Shown here: piece after piece, positions 18,227-26,409 of the stretch
Layout of the letters: each line of letters begins with the position of its first letter
Numbering within the stretch: position 1 is the first letter of the stretch
Assembly: GCF_030581075.1 (NCBI RefSeq)
Contig: NZ_JAUQSW010000010.1
Location: forward strand, 166,986 to 230,985
Reading direction: 5' to 3'
DNA from: Hymenobacter cheonanensis
Lineage (GTDB): Bacteria; Bacteroidota; Bacteroidia; Cytophagales; Hymenobacteraceae
Length of the DNA: 64,000 bases
Program-made: the position numbers and the translations under genes
The notes under the pieces: generated by a model
What the model was told of the DNA's origin: nothing
What the model saw: only the letters and a program-made list of their open reading frames with translations
Databases searched by the model: none

Positions 18227-18340
18227 GTCTTGCTTGCGGGCGCGGGCTACTTTTTTCTCCTCCTTTTCGGCTTTCTTTTCTTTCATCGACTTGGTGGGCT
18301 CTTTCTTTTTCTCTTTGCGGGCGTCTTGGGCTTTGGCCAT
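18224..18340 (-). CDS. Small, highly basic protein, 38 residues
   Basis: The frame from ATG 18340 to TAA 18224 encodes MAKAQDARKEKKKEPTKSMK followed by EKKAEKEEKKVARARKQD. About half of the residues are Lys, Arg or Glu, and it is probably a single disordered or helical chain. Short Lys-rich proteins like this are known in Bacteroidota, but I know of no function; RNA or ribosome binding is a guess. The stop codon lies in the right arm of the inverted-repeat element. Confidence 0.5.
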   Translation of the reverse strand: MAKAQDARKEKKKEPTKSMKEKKAEKEEKKVARARKQD

Positions 18341-18424
18341 GAGTGAAAAATGGTTGGGGTGGAAGGAATAAAAACGAAGGCAACGCGGCAAATTAACGTA
18401 CTGGGGCAGCCGGTTGTTGTGCGG

Positions 18425-18988
18425 CTAGCCGGCCTGCGCCGCCGGCAGCAGCGGCCAGTAGCGTTCGCGCAGAATGCGCAGGTGGTGCTGCTCGTGCCCG
18501 GCAATAATATAGAGCAAGGCGCGCACCGAAGTGGCGCCGCCGTTGGCCCGGCCAGCGCGGTCGAGCTGCCCGCCGTTCAGGCCGCCGAAGAAGGCTAGCG
18601 TGGCGGCGCGCACGGCGTGGTACTCGGTCAGCAAGTCGCTCAGCAGGCGGTCGTTGGCTTCGCTATTGGCCGCAAAATCGTTCTCGTCGAACCCAGGCAG
18701 CTCCTGGGCATCGGCGCGGGCGAAGCGCAGGGCGCGGTAGGCAAAAATACGCTCCGCATCGGTGAGGTGCACCAGCACTTCCTTGGGCGTCCACTTGCCC
18801 GGCGCGTAGCGTAGCAGCGCCTGGGCTTCGGTGAGGCCCGCCAACTCGCGGTGCATTTCGGCCGCCTGCTGGCGCAGTTGCGTCAGCGGGTCGGCCGCGG
18901 CGGGCACCAAGTCGATATACGCCTGCGTGTAAGGCAGATACGTGCCGGGCGCCGGACGGGCTAGGGTAATGGCAGCAGAAGCAGGCAT
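18425..18988 (-). CDS. DinB-family protein (independent start within the esterase frame)
   Basis: Starting at ATG 18988 (MPASAAITLARPAPGTYLPY) this gives a complete 187-residue DinB-like protein, the usual length for the family. Visible features are KWTPKEVLVHLTDAERIFAY with the first metal-binding His, and AGHEQHHLRILRERY with the other two (HxxxH layout). Members form a four-helix bundle binding a divalent metal, and many are thiol-dependent S-transferases; the substrate here is unknown. A TACCTTTG element 5 nt upstream would give a nearly leaderless mRNA. It could be expressed alone, as the C-terminal part of the longer frame, or both. Confidence 0.6.
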   Translation of the reverse strand: MPASAAITLARPAPGTYLPYTQAYIDLVPAAADPLTQLRQQAAEMHRELAGLTEAQALLRYAPGKWTPKEVLVHLTDAERIFAYRALRFARADAQELPGFDENDFAANSEANDRLLSDLLTEYHAVRAATLAFFGGLNGGQLDRAGRANGGATSVRALLYIIAGHEQHHLRILRERYWPLLPAAQAG

Positions 18989-19957
18989 GGCCGCAAAGGT
19001 AGCCGCCCGCCGCAGATACTGAAATTTCCAGCGGGCGGCCCCGCCCGGGCGCCGCAGCAGCGCCCGCCCCCCTAGCCGCCAGCGAGCCGGGCGCGGCGTG
19101 CGGGCCGCCACCTCGGCCGCTGCCAACTCCTTGGTACCAAAGGCCCAATGCAGAAAATCGGGCATGATGGTGCCCCAGGTATCGGGGTGATGGTGGCCGC
19201 CGGGCACCTCCACGTAGCGCGCCGAGGCAGCCGGCAAGCCCTGGGCAGCCAGGGTCGCCAGCAGGTCCAGGGTATCGTCGATGGCATCGATAATGCCGTT
19301 GTTATTGCGGTCGCTGGTTTCGTCGTCGGTGCCGGTTTGCAGCCAGAACTGCTGCCCGGGCCGGGCCCGGCCAGCAGTTACCAATTGGTGCATCAGGCGG
19401 TCGGCATCGGTATAGCCATCGGCCAGCCCCCGCCCCCGCCACCAAAACGAGCCGCTGAACGCGCCGCATTTTAGAAAGGCTTCGGGGTGGTGCCAGGCCA
19501 GGTCAAAGGCCATGAGGCCCCCTAGCGACATGCCCGCCACGGCGGCCTCGGCTGGTTCGGCGCTGGCGTGGTAGTGCGCCTGCACGTAGGGCAGCAGCTC
19601 CTTGAGCATAAAGTCGGTGTAGCGGCCGGCACGGCTGCCGCGGCCCAGGTAATCGGGGCGGGCAGCCACACCGTATTCCTGCAGGCGGTCGGCGGCGTGG
19701 ATGGCCACCAGCACAAACGGCCGCACCTCACCCTGCCGAAACAGCCGGTTGAGCGTGGCCGGCAGGCGCAGCCGTGCCAGGTCCTGCCCATCATGGAGAT
19801 ACAGCACCGGGTAGGGCTGGGCAGCACGGCTCGAAAAACCGGGCGGCAGCACCACATCGAGGCGCACTACGCGCCCCAGCGCCACCGAAAATAGATATTC
19901 ATCGCGCCGCACCACTACCGTAGCGCCGCGCGGCGACTGAAACCGAAAACTTGTCAT
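18425..19957 (-). CDS. Putative esterase with an in-frame C-terminal DinB domain
   Basis: From ATG 19957 (MTSFRFQSPRGATVVVRRDE) the frame is open for 510 residues. Residues 1-280 are an alpha/beta hydrolase of the esterase-D/enterochelin-esterase type: LYLHDGQDL, the nucleophile elbow GMSLGG, and GGHHHPDTW with the likely catalytic His. Residues from about 325 are a DinB-family four-helix bundle. The joining stretch (about 280-323) reads like translated intergenic DNA: it is Arg/Leu/Gly-rich and contains a -7-like TACCTTTG just before an internal ATG at 18988. Either the esterase lost its stop and became fused, or the downstream gene simply lies in the same frame. It is divergent from another esterase gene at 20081. 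Confidence 0.65.
   Translation of the reverse strand: MTSFRFQSPRGATVVVRRDEYLFSVALGRVVRLDVVLPPGFSSRAAQPYPVLYLHDGQDLARLRLPATLNRLFRQGEVRPFVLVAIHAADRLQEYGVAARPDYLGRGSRAGRYTDFMLKELLPYVQAHYHASAEPAEAAVAGMSLGGLMAFDLAWHHPEAFLKCGAFSGSFWWRGRGLADGYTDADRLMHQLVTAGRARPGQQFWLQTGTDDETSDRNNNGIIDAIDDTLDLLATLAAQGLPAASARYVEVPGGHHHPDTWGTIMPDFLHWAFGTKELAAAEVAARTPRPARWRLGGRALLRRPGGAARWKFQYLRRAATFAAMPASAAITLARPAPGTYLPYTQAYIDLVPAAADPLTQLRQQAAEMHRELAGLTEAQALLRYAPGKWTPKEVLVHLTDAERIFAYRALRFARADAQELPGFDENDFAANSEANDRLLSDLLTEYHAVRAATLAFFGGLNGGQLDRAGRANGGATSVRALLYIIAGHEQHHLRILRERYWPLLPAAQAG
18994..19001 (-). promoter_or_regulatory. -7 promoter element before the DinB start
   Basis: Read on the minus strand, this is TACCTTTG, an exact match to TAnnTTTG, ending 5 nt before the internal ATG. 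Initiation here would give a nearly leaderless DinB transcript. The -33 element is not convincing. Confidence 0.4.
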
Positions 19958-20080
19958 GGCCCGCAAATAAACACCCCTGGCTTCATTCGGCCGGGCCAGC
20001 GGCAGGCTTGGCCGTTCGGTTTTTCTGCTTAGTTTGCGGCCGGTTCGGGCGAGCGTGTCATTCCCGCCGGGCCCCGCATT

Positions 20081-20788
20081 TTGCACGAAGAATACCGCCG
20101 CTTCCACTCCCAGCACCTAGGCCTGGACCTGGAAATGCTCGTCGTGGGCGACTACGGCTACCCGCTCATCATCTTCCCCACCTCCAACGGCCGCTACTAC
20201 GAGGCCAAGGATTTTCTGCTGGTCGACTCGGTGCGCTGGTTTATTGAGAACCGCCTTATCAAGCTCATCTGCATCGATAGCGGCGACAAGTGGAGCTGGT
20301 ATGCCAAGCACCTGCACCCCGGCACCCGCGTGCACAACCACGGCCTCTACGACCGCATGGTGAGCGAAGAGCTGGTGCCCCGCCTGCAGCAGGAGTGCCA
20401 GGTAGATAAGGTGGGCGTAGCCGGCTGCTCGCTAGGTGGTTATCAGGCCCTCAACTTTGCCTTTCGGCACCCGGGCCAGGTGGCGCACATGTTTTCGATG
20501 GGCGCGGCCTTCGACATCAAGATGTTTCTGGATGGGCACTACGACGAGCAGGCGTACTTCCACAACCCGCCCGACTACATGCCGAATGCGCAGGATGAGA
20601 ACTTCTACAAGATGAACATCATCCTGGGCACCGCCGAGCACGACTTCTGCAAGGATGCCAACTACCGCATGTCGGAAATCCTGTCGCGCAAGGGCATTCC
20701 GCACCGCCTCGACGTGCGCCCCTACGGCACCCACGACTGGCCGGTGTGGCGCGATATGTTCCCCGAATACGTCTCCACTATCTTTTAG
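20081..20788 (+). CDS. Esterase-like alpha/beta hydrolase at the head of the ligase cluster
   Basis: A 235-residue protein with TTG start at 20081 (then HEEYRRFHSQHLG). It has the alpha/beta-hydrolase nucleophile elbow GCSLGG, PTSNGRYYEAKDF near the oxyanion region, and a late GTHDWPVWR with the probable catalytic His; the acid is likely an Asp in GTAEHDF. There is no signal peptide. It precedes the first ATP-grasp gene by 74 nt on the same strand and likely belongs to the same unit. An intracellular hydrolase next to peptide ligases could release, activate or proofread an acyl or peptidyl product, but no substrate can be named. Confidence 0.82.
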   Translation: MHEEYRRFHSQHLGLDLEMLVVGDYGYPLIIFPTSNGRYYEAKDFLLVDSVRWFIENRLIKLICIDSGDKWSWYAKHLHPGTRVHNHGLYDRMVSEELVPRLQQECQVDKVGVAGCSLGGYQALNFAFRHPGQVAHMFSMGAAFDIKMFLDGHYDEQAYFHNPPDYMPNAQDENFYKMNIILGTAEHDFCKDANYRMSEILSRKGIPHRLDVRPYGTHDWPVWRDMFPEYVSTIF

Positions 20789-20862
20789 GCGGCACTTTGC
20801 GTACACGCAACGGGCTCACGCTCACCCATTCCTAACACCTTAGCTTCCTACAACTCTTCCCC

Positions 20863-22062
20863 ATGAAAAAAATCGGCATCTTGTTCGGCCAGGAAAATAC
20901 TTTTCCGCAGGCATTTGTGGACCGCGTTAATCAGAAAGCCGTCGATGGCATTACGGCCGAGTTTGTGCGCATTGAGGAAGTCGAGCAGGCAGTAGCCACC
21001 GACTATGCCGTCATTATCGACCGCATTTCGCAGGATGTGCCCTTCTATCGGGCGTACCTCAAAAATGCCGCCCTCACCGGCACGGCCGTCATTAACAACC
21101 CCTTTTGGTGGAGCGCCGACGAAAAGTTCTTCAATAATGCCCTGGCCGTGCAGCTAGGGGTGCCGGTGCCCAAAACCCTGCTGCTGCCCAGCAAGGCCCG
21201 CCCCGACGACACCAGCGAGAACTCGTTTCGCAACCTGGCCATGTTCGATTGGCACAAGGCATTTGAAAAAATTGGCTTTCCGGCCTTCATGAAGCCCCAC
21301 GCCGGCGGTGGCTGGAAGAGCGTGTACAAAGTAGATAACCCCGATGAAGCCTGGCGCGCCTACGACGAAACTGGCCAGCTCGTAATGCTGTACCAGGAGG
21401 CCGTTGACTTCGACGACTACTTCCGCTGCTATTGCCTGGGCGGCAAAGACGTGCTCATCATGCCCTACGAGCCGCGCAACGCCCCGCACCAGCGCTACCA
21501 GACCGAGATGAAAACTCAGGGCGAGGCCGGCGAAAAGCTCCTGGCTACGGTGAAAGACTACACCCTACGCCTATGCCAGGGCCTGGGCTACGATTTTAAT
21601 ACCGTAGAATTTGCTGTGCGCGGCGGCATTCCGATTGCCATTGATTTCGGCAACCCGGCGCCTGACGCCGATATTAATTCGGTTGGCCCCGAAAATTTTG
21701 AATGGGTAGTAGAGCACGCGGCCAACCTGGCTATTGAGCGCGCCCAGGCCCAGCAGCCCGGCCGCGACAACCTGACCTGGGGCTCGTTCGTGCAAAAGTC
21801 GGCCCGCCAAACGGCCATTGCCAGTACCGATGGGGCCGTTGAGGTAGGCGGTGCCCTGCACCAGACCAACGACCTGGGCGCTAACCCGCCCGCCCCCGCT
21901 AAGCCCGCTAAAAAGGCCCCCGCGCCTAAAAAGCCCGCCGCGCCGGCGCCCGTTGCTCCTGAAGGCGAAGTGCCCAAGCCGGCTGCCAAACCGAAAGCTG
22001 CTAAGCCAACCGCCCCGGCCGATGCGCCGGCTAAGCCTAAAAAACCGGCCCCCAAAAAATAA
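20863..22062 (+). CDS. ATP-grasp ligase with Lys/Pro/Ala-rich tail
   Basis: A 399-residue protein. Residues 1-340 have the RimK/D-Ala-D-Ala-ligase order: N-terminal fold (KKIGILFGQENTFP), a central lysine strand (GFPAFMKPHAGGGWKSVYKV), the hinge (VMLYQEAVDF) and late metal ligands (PIAIDFGNPAPDADI). The enzyme should join a carboxylate to an amine through an acyl phosphate. Residues 343-399 are a disordered tail made almost wholly of Ala, Pro and Lys. The tail is absent from typical RimK proteins; it could bind an anionic partner or act as an acceptor of modification. A terminator follows before the carboxylate-amine ligase gene, so readthrough may be partial. The catalytic class is fairly sure, the substrate unknown. 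Confidence 0.85.
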   Translation: MKKIGILFGQENTFPQAFVDRVNQKAVDGITAEFVRIEEVEQAVATDYAVIIDRISQDVPFYRAYLKNAALTGTAVINNPFWWSADEKFFNNALAVQLGVPVPKTLLLPSKARPDDTSENSFRNLAMFDWHKAFEKIGFPAFMKPHAGGGWKSVYKVDNPDEAWRAYDETGQLVMLYQEAVDFDDYFRCYCLGGKDVLIMPYEPRNAPHQRYQTEMKTQGEAGEKLLATVKDYTLRLCQGLGYDFNTVEFAVRGGIPIAIDFGNPAPDADINSVGPENFEWVVEHAANLAIERAQAQQPGRDNLTWGSFVQKSARQTAIASTDGAVEVGGALHQTNDLGANPPAPAKPAKKAPAPKKPAAPAPVAPEGEVPKPAAKPKAAKPTAPADAPAKPKKPAPKK

Positions 22063-22089
22063 TTGGCTGCCAGGGTTCATTACTAGTAG

Positions 22090-22123
22090 AGAGCTGCCAT
22101 CGCTAGGGGTGGCAGCTCTTTTT
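22090..22123 (+). terminator. Terminator inside the ligase cluster
   Basis: AGAGCTGCCA (22090-22099) pairs with TGGCAGCTCT (22110-22119) and is followed by TTTTT. It lies between the first ATP-grasp gene and the carboxylate-amine ligase gene, so it may split the cluster into two transcripts or lower downstream expression. Confidence 0.8.
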
Positions 22124-22183
22124 ACTGCCTCATTTCTCGCCAGATAGGGCCCTCTCCCACTCACTTTCAGTTGCTGACCGCTT

Positions 22184-23287
22184 ATGCCACGGCCCATTTT
22201 CACGCTCGGAATAGAAGAAGAGTTTCAGACCATTGACCCGGTCACGCGCGACCTGCGGTCGCACATGTCCAAGATTGTGGAGGACGGCAAAATAACCCTG
22301 CACGAGCAGGTAAAAGCTGAAATGCACGAGTCGGTAGTGGAGGTAGGCACCAATATTTGCAAGAATATTCACGAAGCCCGCGACGAAGTGGTGCACCTGC
22401 GGCGCCAGGTAATTGAGCTGGCCGACCGCGTGGGCCTTAAAATTGCCGCTGCTGGCACGCACCCATTTTCGCGCTGGCAAGACCAGCCCATCACGCCCGA
22501 TGCGCGCTACGATAAGATAGTAGAGGAATTGCAGGAGGCCGCTCGCTCCAACCTGGTTTTTGGGATGCATGTGCACATCGGCATCGAAAACCGCGACCTG
22601 GGCGTGTACATGATGAACGCCCTACGGTATTTTTTGCCGCACCTGTTTGCGCTCAGCACTAATTCTCCCTTCTGGGAAGGCCGGGAAACCGGTTATAAGT
22701 CTTTCAGAACCAAAGTTTTCGAACGTTTTCCACGCACGGGTATCCCAGGCTATTTTACGAGCGCCTCGGATTATGACGAGTTTATTGCCCTGCTAATAAA
22801 AACCGGCTGCATCGACAACGGCAAGAAAATCTGGTGGGATTTACGCCTCCATCCCTTCTTCGATACTATCGAGTACCGCATTTGCGACATGATGATGCGG
22901 GCCGATGAGACCATCGCCGTTGCCGCCGTTATGCAGGCCCTAGTAGCGAAGATTTACAAGCTCAAGTGCCAAAATCTAAATTTCCGCCTTTATCGCAGCG
23001 CCCTCATTAAGGAAAATAAATGGCGAGCCGCCCGCTACGGTATTGATGGCAACCTCATCGATTTTGGCTCGCAGGAGGAAAAGCCTGCCCGCCAGCTCAT
23101 TCTGGAACTGCTTGATTTTATAGATGATGTCCTAGATGAGCTAGGCAGCCGCCAGGAGGTTGAGTACGTACTTAAAATGCTCGAAATGGGAACCGGAGCT
23201 GACCGGCAGCTCGCAGTTTTTCATCAAACCGGCGACTTAACCAAAGTAGTAGACTTTATCCTGGCTGAAACTACCTACGGCTTATAA
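22184..23287 (+). CDS. Carboxylate-amine ligase of the GCS2/YbdK family
   Basis: A 367-residue protein of the glutamate-cysteine-ligase-2 family. It starts FTLGIEEEFQTIDPVTRDLR with the metal-binding glutamates, continues VEVGTNICKNI, FGMHVHIGIENRD (family histidines), and TIEYRICDMMMRADETIAVA. Members ligate a carboxylate to an amine using ATP; the E. coli member has weak glutamate-cysteine ligase activity, but most bacterial members have unknown substrates. A solitary classical glutathione role is unlikely because no glutathione synthetase is adjacent and two unusual ATP-grasp enzymes flank it. It is followed 85 nt later by the amidotransferase-like gene on the same strand. Confidence 0.9.
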   Translation: MPRPIFTLGIEEEFQTIDPVTRDLRSHMSKIVEDGKITLHEQVKAEMHESVVEVGTNICKNIHEARDEVVHLRRQVIELADRVGLKIAAAGTHPFSRWQDQPITPDARYDKIVEELQEAARSNLVFGMHVHIGIENRDLGVYMMNALRYFLPHLFALSTNSPFWEGRETGYKSFRTKVFERFPRTGIPGYFTSASDYDEFIALLIKTGCIDNGKKIWWDLRLHPFFDTIEYRICDMMMRADETIAVAAVMQALVAKIYKLKCQNLNFRLYRSALIKENKWRAARYGIDGNLIDFGSQEEKPARQLILELLDFIDDVLDELGSRQEVEYVLKMLEMGTGADRQLAVFHQTGDLTKVVDFILAETTYGL

Positions 23288-23372
23288 CTCGTTGATATAA
23301 ACGAAAGGATTATATTCTGCTTGTTACTCACCTGCTTTCTGTGAGATTTTTTACTTAAGTTTTATTCATACT

Positions 23373-24197
23373 ATGAGTCAGTTTAGAATTGCTATTCTGG
23401 ATATGTACAATAATTTTCCTAATGAGGGAATGCGTTGCATCCGACAATTATTGCGGCGGGCTGAAAGCGAAAATCAGGTCAGCTTTTTAGTAGATATATT
23501 TAACGTCCGGGCTACTAGTGAAGTGCCTGACCTGACGTATGATATCTATATTTCAAGCGGTGGGCCGGGCAGTCCGCTGCAGTCTGATGAGCCTTGGGAG
23601 ACGCGCTATTTTGATTTTATTGACGCCTTATTCTCGTATAATCAGCAAGCCGAGCGCAAGAAGCATTTGCTGCTTATTTGCCATTCTTTCCAACTAGTAA
23701 GCCGGCATTTGGGGCTAGGCACCGTAGGTAAGCGTAAATCAACCTCTTTCGGTGTATTGCCCGTGCATCTGACTGAGGCAGGGCAGGTCGACCCTATTTT
23801 CTCGCGCTTACCCGAGCCGTTTTACGCCGTTGATTCCCGGGATTACCAACTGATTGACCTTCATCCTGAACGACTGAGCGAGCTTAATATCAAGGTCTTA
23901 TGCCTGGAAAAGGAACGACCCCATATTCCGCTTGCCCGAGCCATTATGGCACTGCGTTTTTCTCCCGAAGTATTAGGCACCCAGTTTCACCCCGAAGCCG
24001 ATGGAGAAGGCATGCTGCGCTACATGCTGACTGATGAGCGCAAGCAGCAGGTGATTACAGCCTACGGAGAAGAGAAATACCACGAAATGGTAAATCTGCT
24101 AGCCTCACCGGACACTATTGAGGTGACAGAAGGAATTATTATTCCCACTTTCCTGCGGCGGGCGCTATCGGCACTGAGCGAGCCGGCCTTCACCTAA
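23373..24197 (+). CDS. Class I glutamine amidotransferase-like protein
   Basis: A 274-residue protein with a class I amidotransferase fold. The predicted triad is C103 (in LLICHSFQL), H206 and E208 (in GTQFHPEADGEGM). The nucleophile context CHSFQ deviates from the usual GxCxGxQ elbow, so it may act on a gamma-glutamyl or other amide bond instead of glutamine. SSGGPGSPLQSDE near residues 65-77 supports the oxyanion region. A C-terminal extension after residue 225 has no obvious domain. In the ligase cluster it could supply ammonia to a ligase or hydrolyse the product, like the gamma-glutamyl peptidases of this fold. The neighbour genes lie 85 and 56 nt away. Confidence 0.85.
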   Translation: MSQFRIAILDMYNNFPNEGMRCIRQLLRRAESENQVSFLVDIFNVRATSEVPDLTYDIYISSGGPGSPLQSDEPWETRYFDFIDALFSYNQQAERKKHLLLICHSFQLVSRHLGLGTVGKRKSTSFGVLPVHLTEAGQVDPIFSRLPEPFYAVDSRDYQLIDLHPERLSELNIKVLCLEKERPHIPLARAIMALRFSPEVLGTQFHPEADGEGMLRYMLTDERKQQVITAYGEEKYHEMVNLLASPDTIEVTEGIIIPTFLRRALSALSEPAFT

Positions 24198-24253
24198 TTT
24201 CATCAGCGTTTTGCCTGCTCTGTCCCGCTTATTTCTTTAGCGCTACCTACCGC

Positions 24254-25444
24254 ATGATTCCTGCTCCTCGCCAATTATTTAACGCTGCCTTTACGCCTGA
24301 AAGCTATCAGGCAATGCTAGCCGATATCGACCAGCAATTACCTAATCAGCTTGATTTTCGCGTGGCCGAAACTCCGGTATTTGTGCCAGCTGCCCTGCGG
24401 GATAAACTGATACAAGCTGGAGAGGATATTATTCGGGTCATTCAGCAATCAGATTTTAAGCAGCGTACGGATGCTGCAATTCCTGCTGGGCAGCGGGTAC
24501 CGCACGAAGACGAACACGCTGAGTTTTTAACTTTCGATTTCGCTGTATGCCGTAATGCCGCGGGTGAGCTTGAGCCACAGCTTATTGAGATGCAAGGGTT
24601 TCCATCGCTCTATGCTTTTCAGGCATACCTGCCCGAAGTATTTGCGGCCCACTACCCTATTGTCCCTGGCGTAACTCCTTTCCTCGACGTTGCGGATGCT
24701 GATGCGTACCACGCCAATTTAAAGAACTTGATTCTGGCTGGTGAGAATCCAGAGAATGTTATTTTACTGGAGCTGTTTCCGGAGAAACAAAAAACCCGCA
24801 TTGACTTCGCTCTATCCAAAAAATACTGGGGTATTGAAGCCGTTTCACTGCCGGACGTTCGCAAGCGAGGGCGTCAACTTTTCTACGAAAAAGATGGCCG
24901 AGAAATTCTCATCAAGCGAATTTATAATCGCATTATTTTTGATGAGTTAGCCCGTTATCCGAATTTAAATTCAGAGTTTAATTTAACTGATGAGGTTGAT
25001 GTGGCCTGGGTGGGACACCCTAACTGGTTTTTTCGCATCAGCAAATACACGCTGCCGCTGATACAAAGCCAGTTTGCGCCCCCTAGCTATTACTTACAGG
25101 AGTTAATTTCTTACCCGGCTGACTTGGAAAACTACGTATTAAAGCCGTTGTTTTCCTTTGCGGGTGCGGGCGTTCGCCTTCATGTTACGGCTGCCGATTT
25201 GGATGCTTTGCCTGATAAGGAAAACTACTTATTGCAGCGCAAAGTCACGTATGAGCCAGTGGTTCAAGCACCTGACGGGCTAGTAAAATGCGAGATTCGA
25301 CTGCTTTATACCTGGCCCCACTCCGAGGCGCACCCTACGCTAGTGGCCGGGCTAGCCCGCCTAAGCCGCGGCGAGATGATAGGGGTCGATTTCAATAAAA
25401 ATAAGGATTGGGTGGGCGGCACGACGCCCTTATTTGAAAAATAG
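24254..25444 (+). CDS. Second ATP-grasp-like ligase, divergent
   Basis: A 396-residue protein related to circularly permuted ATP-grasp enzymes. Supporting segments are QLIEMQGFPSLYAFQ near residues 110-125, a central basic region (EILIKRIYNRIIFDE), and the glycine loop KPLFSFAGAGVRLHV near residues 295-310, followed by a lysine-bearing LQRKVTYEP strand and late acidic residues. C-terminal GEMIGVDFNKNKDWVGG is strongly conserved in look. The reaction would be amide formation driven by ATP. It shares the strand with the other ligases, 56 nt after the amidotransferase gene. Base composition is visibly poorer in G+C than in genes outside the cluster. Substrate unknown. Confidence 0.75.
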   Translation: MIPAPRQLFNAAFTPESYQAMLADIDQQLPNQLDFRVAETPVFVPAALRDKLIQAGEDIIRVIQQSDFKQRTDAAIPAGQRVPHEDEHAEFLTFDFAVCRNAAGELEPQLIEMQGFPSLYAFQAYLPEVFAAHYPIVPGVTPFLDVADADAYHANLKNLILAGENPENVILLELFPEKQKTRIDFALSKKYWGIEAVSLPDVRKRGRQLFYEKDGREILIKRIYNRIIFDELARYPNLNSEFNLTDEVDVAWVGHPNWFFRISKYTLPLIQSQFAPPSYYLQELISYPADLENYVLKPLFSFAGAGVRLHVTAADLDALPDKENYLLQRKVTYEPVVQAPDGLVKCEIRLLYTWPHSEAHPTLVAGLARLSRGEMIGVDFNKNKDWVGGTTPLFEK

Positions 25445-25531
25445 CTTTTTGCCAGCCCAAAGTCTACGCCAACTAAGCTGGTAGCGCTACGTATCAGGTG
25501 GTTCTTGCTTTAAATTTCAAGTATTCGCCCA

Positions 25532-26023
25532 ATGGCTACCCTCGCACAACGCGGCATTCAGATTTCTAAAAATGCCATCTTTAGCTTATTCGTAAATCGC
25601 GCCAGTAAATTATTAGGCAAGCCGTTTAAAGTAATTACTATTCTAAACGAAACAGCGGATAAGCTAGCGGATGAGAATAGCAAAGACAACAAATTTAAAC
25701 AGCTGTTTGACGTTGCGCTAACTTTGGTGCGCCTGGTACGCAACTATATTACTGGTGATTACCGGCAAATTCAAACCAGCACCATTATTTCGGGGCTAGC
25801 CGTGTTGCTATACGTACTAAGCCCCATCGATTTGGTGCCAGATTTCATTCCAGTTTTGGGTTTTCTGGATGATTTGAGCTTAATAAGCTGGTTTGTGGGC
25901 AAGTTTCAAGTGGAGATTACCAATTATCGCGAGTGGGAAACGCGGGCGGGTAATACAAGCCCAGCCGCCCCGGCACTTGGTGACCCGAGCCTGCCTGCCG
26001 TTGCCGAGCTAGGGCATTCGTAG
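25532..26023 (+). CDS. DUF1232 (YkvA-type) membrane-associated protein
   Basis: A 163-residue protein. The DUF1232 core lies at residues 82-125: IISGLAVLLYVLSPIDLVPD followed by FIPVLGFLDDLSLISWFVGK. The SPIDLxPDxIPVxGxxDD pattern is diagnostic, with one or two short membrane-embedded helices. The N-terminal 80 residues are helical and basic, and the last 30 are Pro/Ala-rich. The family has no established function. It follows the second ligase by 87 nt on the same strand and may be cotranscribed, though it is widespread elsewhere without ligases. Confidence 0.88.
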   Translation: MATLAQRGIQISKNAIFSLFVNRASKLLGKPFKVITILNETADKLADENSKDNKFKQLFDVALTLVRLVRNYITGDYRQIQTSTIISGLAVLLYVLSPIDLVPDFIPVLGFLDDLSLISWFVGKFQVEITNYREWETRAGNTSPAAPALGDPSLPAVAELGHS

Positions 26024-26109
26024 GTTGCCTCTGCACATACTGCACCTTGCCGGTAGCCGCATTGCCACCGGCTACTACCTAGCTCTTGTTTCTGGACCAA
26101 GCCGAGTAT

Positions 26110-26409
26110 ATGCCAGCCTTTGCCGTATCGTTTCGCCTACCCCAATCTTTTACGGAAGATTTTATGGCGATTATTCCGCAACACCGCACGTTTATTAATC
26201 AGCTGCTCGCCGAACACATTATTGAGGCTTACGCTATTAGTGCAAGCCGCAGCCGGGGATGGGCTATTATTACCGGGGAGGATGAGGACGCGGTGAGCGC
26301 CATTGTAGCGCAATTCCCTTTGTATTCCTACTTGCGCGGTATTGAAGTAGACGAGCTATTTATTTTCGATAGCGCTGCTTCTCGCTTCCCGCACATTAGT
26401 TTAAATTGA
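26110..26409 (+). CDS. Small YCII/muconolactone-isomerase-like protein
   Basis: A 99-residue protein with chosen start ATG 26110 (MPAFAVSFRLPQSFTEDF); an in-frame start 24 nt earlier is possible. The alternating beta-alpha-beta pattern (DFMAIIPQHRTFINQLLAEH, then IIEAYAISASRSRGWAIITG) resembles dimeric ferredoxin-like alpha/beta barrel proteins of the YCII or muconolactone isomerase kind. No catalytic residues can be assigned. Its TGA overlaps the TTG start of the next gene (TTGA), so the two are translationally coupled. Confidence 0.65.
   Translation: MPAFAVSFRLPQSFTEDFMAIIPQHRTFINQLLAEHIIEAYAISASRSRGWAIITGEDEDAVSAIVAQFPLYSYLRGIEVDELFIFDSAASRFPHISLN

Noticed and set aside
22184..23287. Naming the GCS2-type gene as glutathione synthesis
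   Set aside because: Most GCS2 members have unknown substrates and no glutathione synthetase is adjacent.
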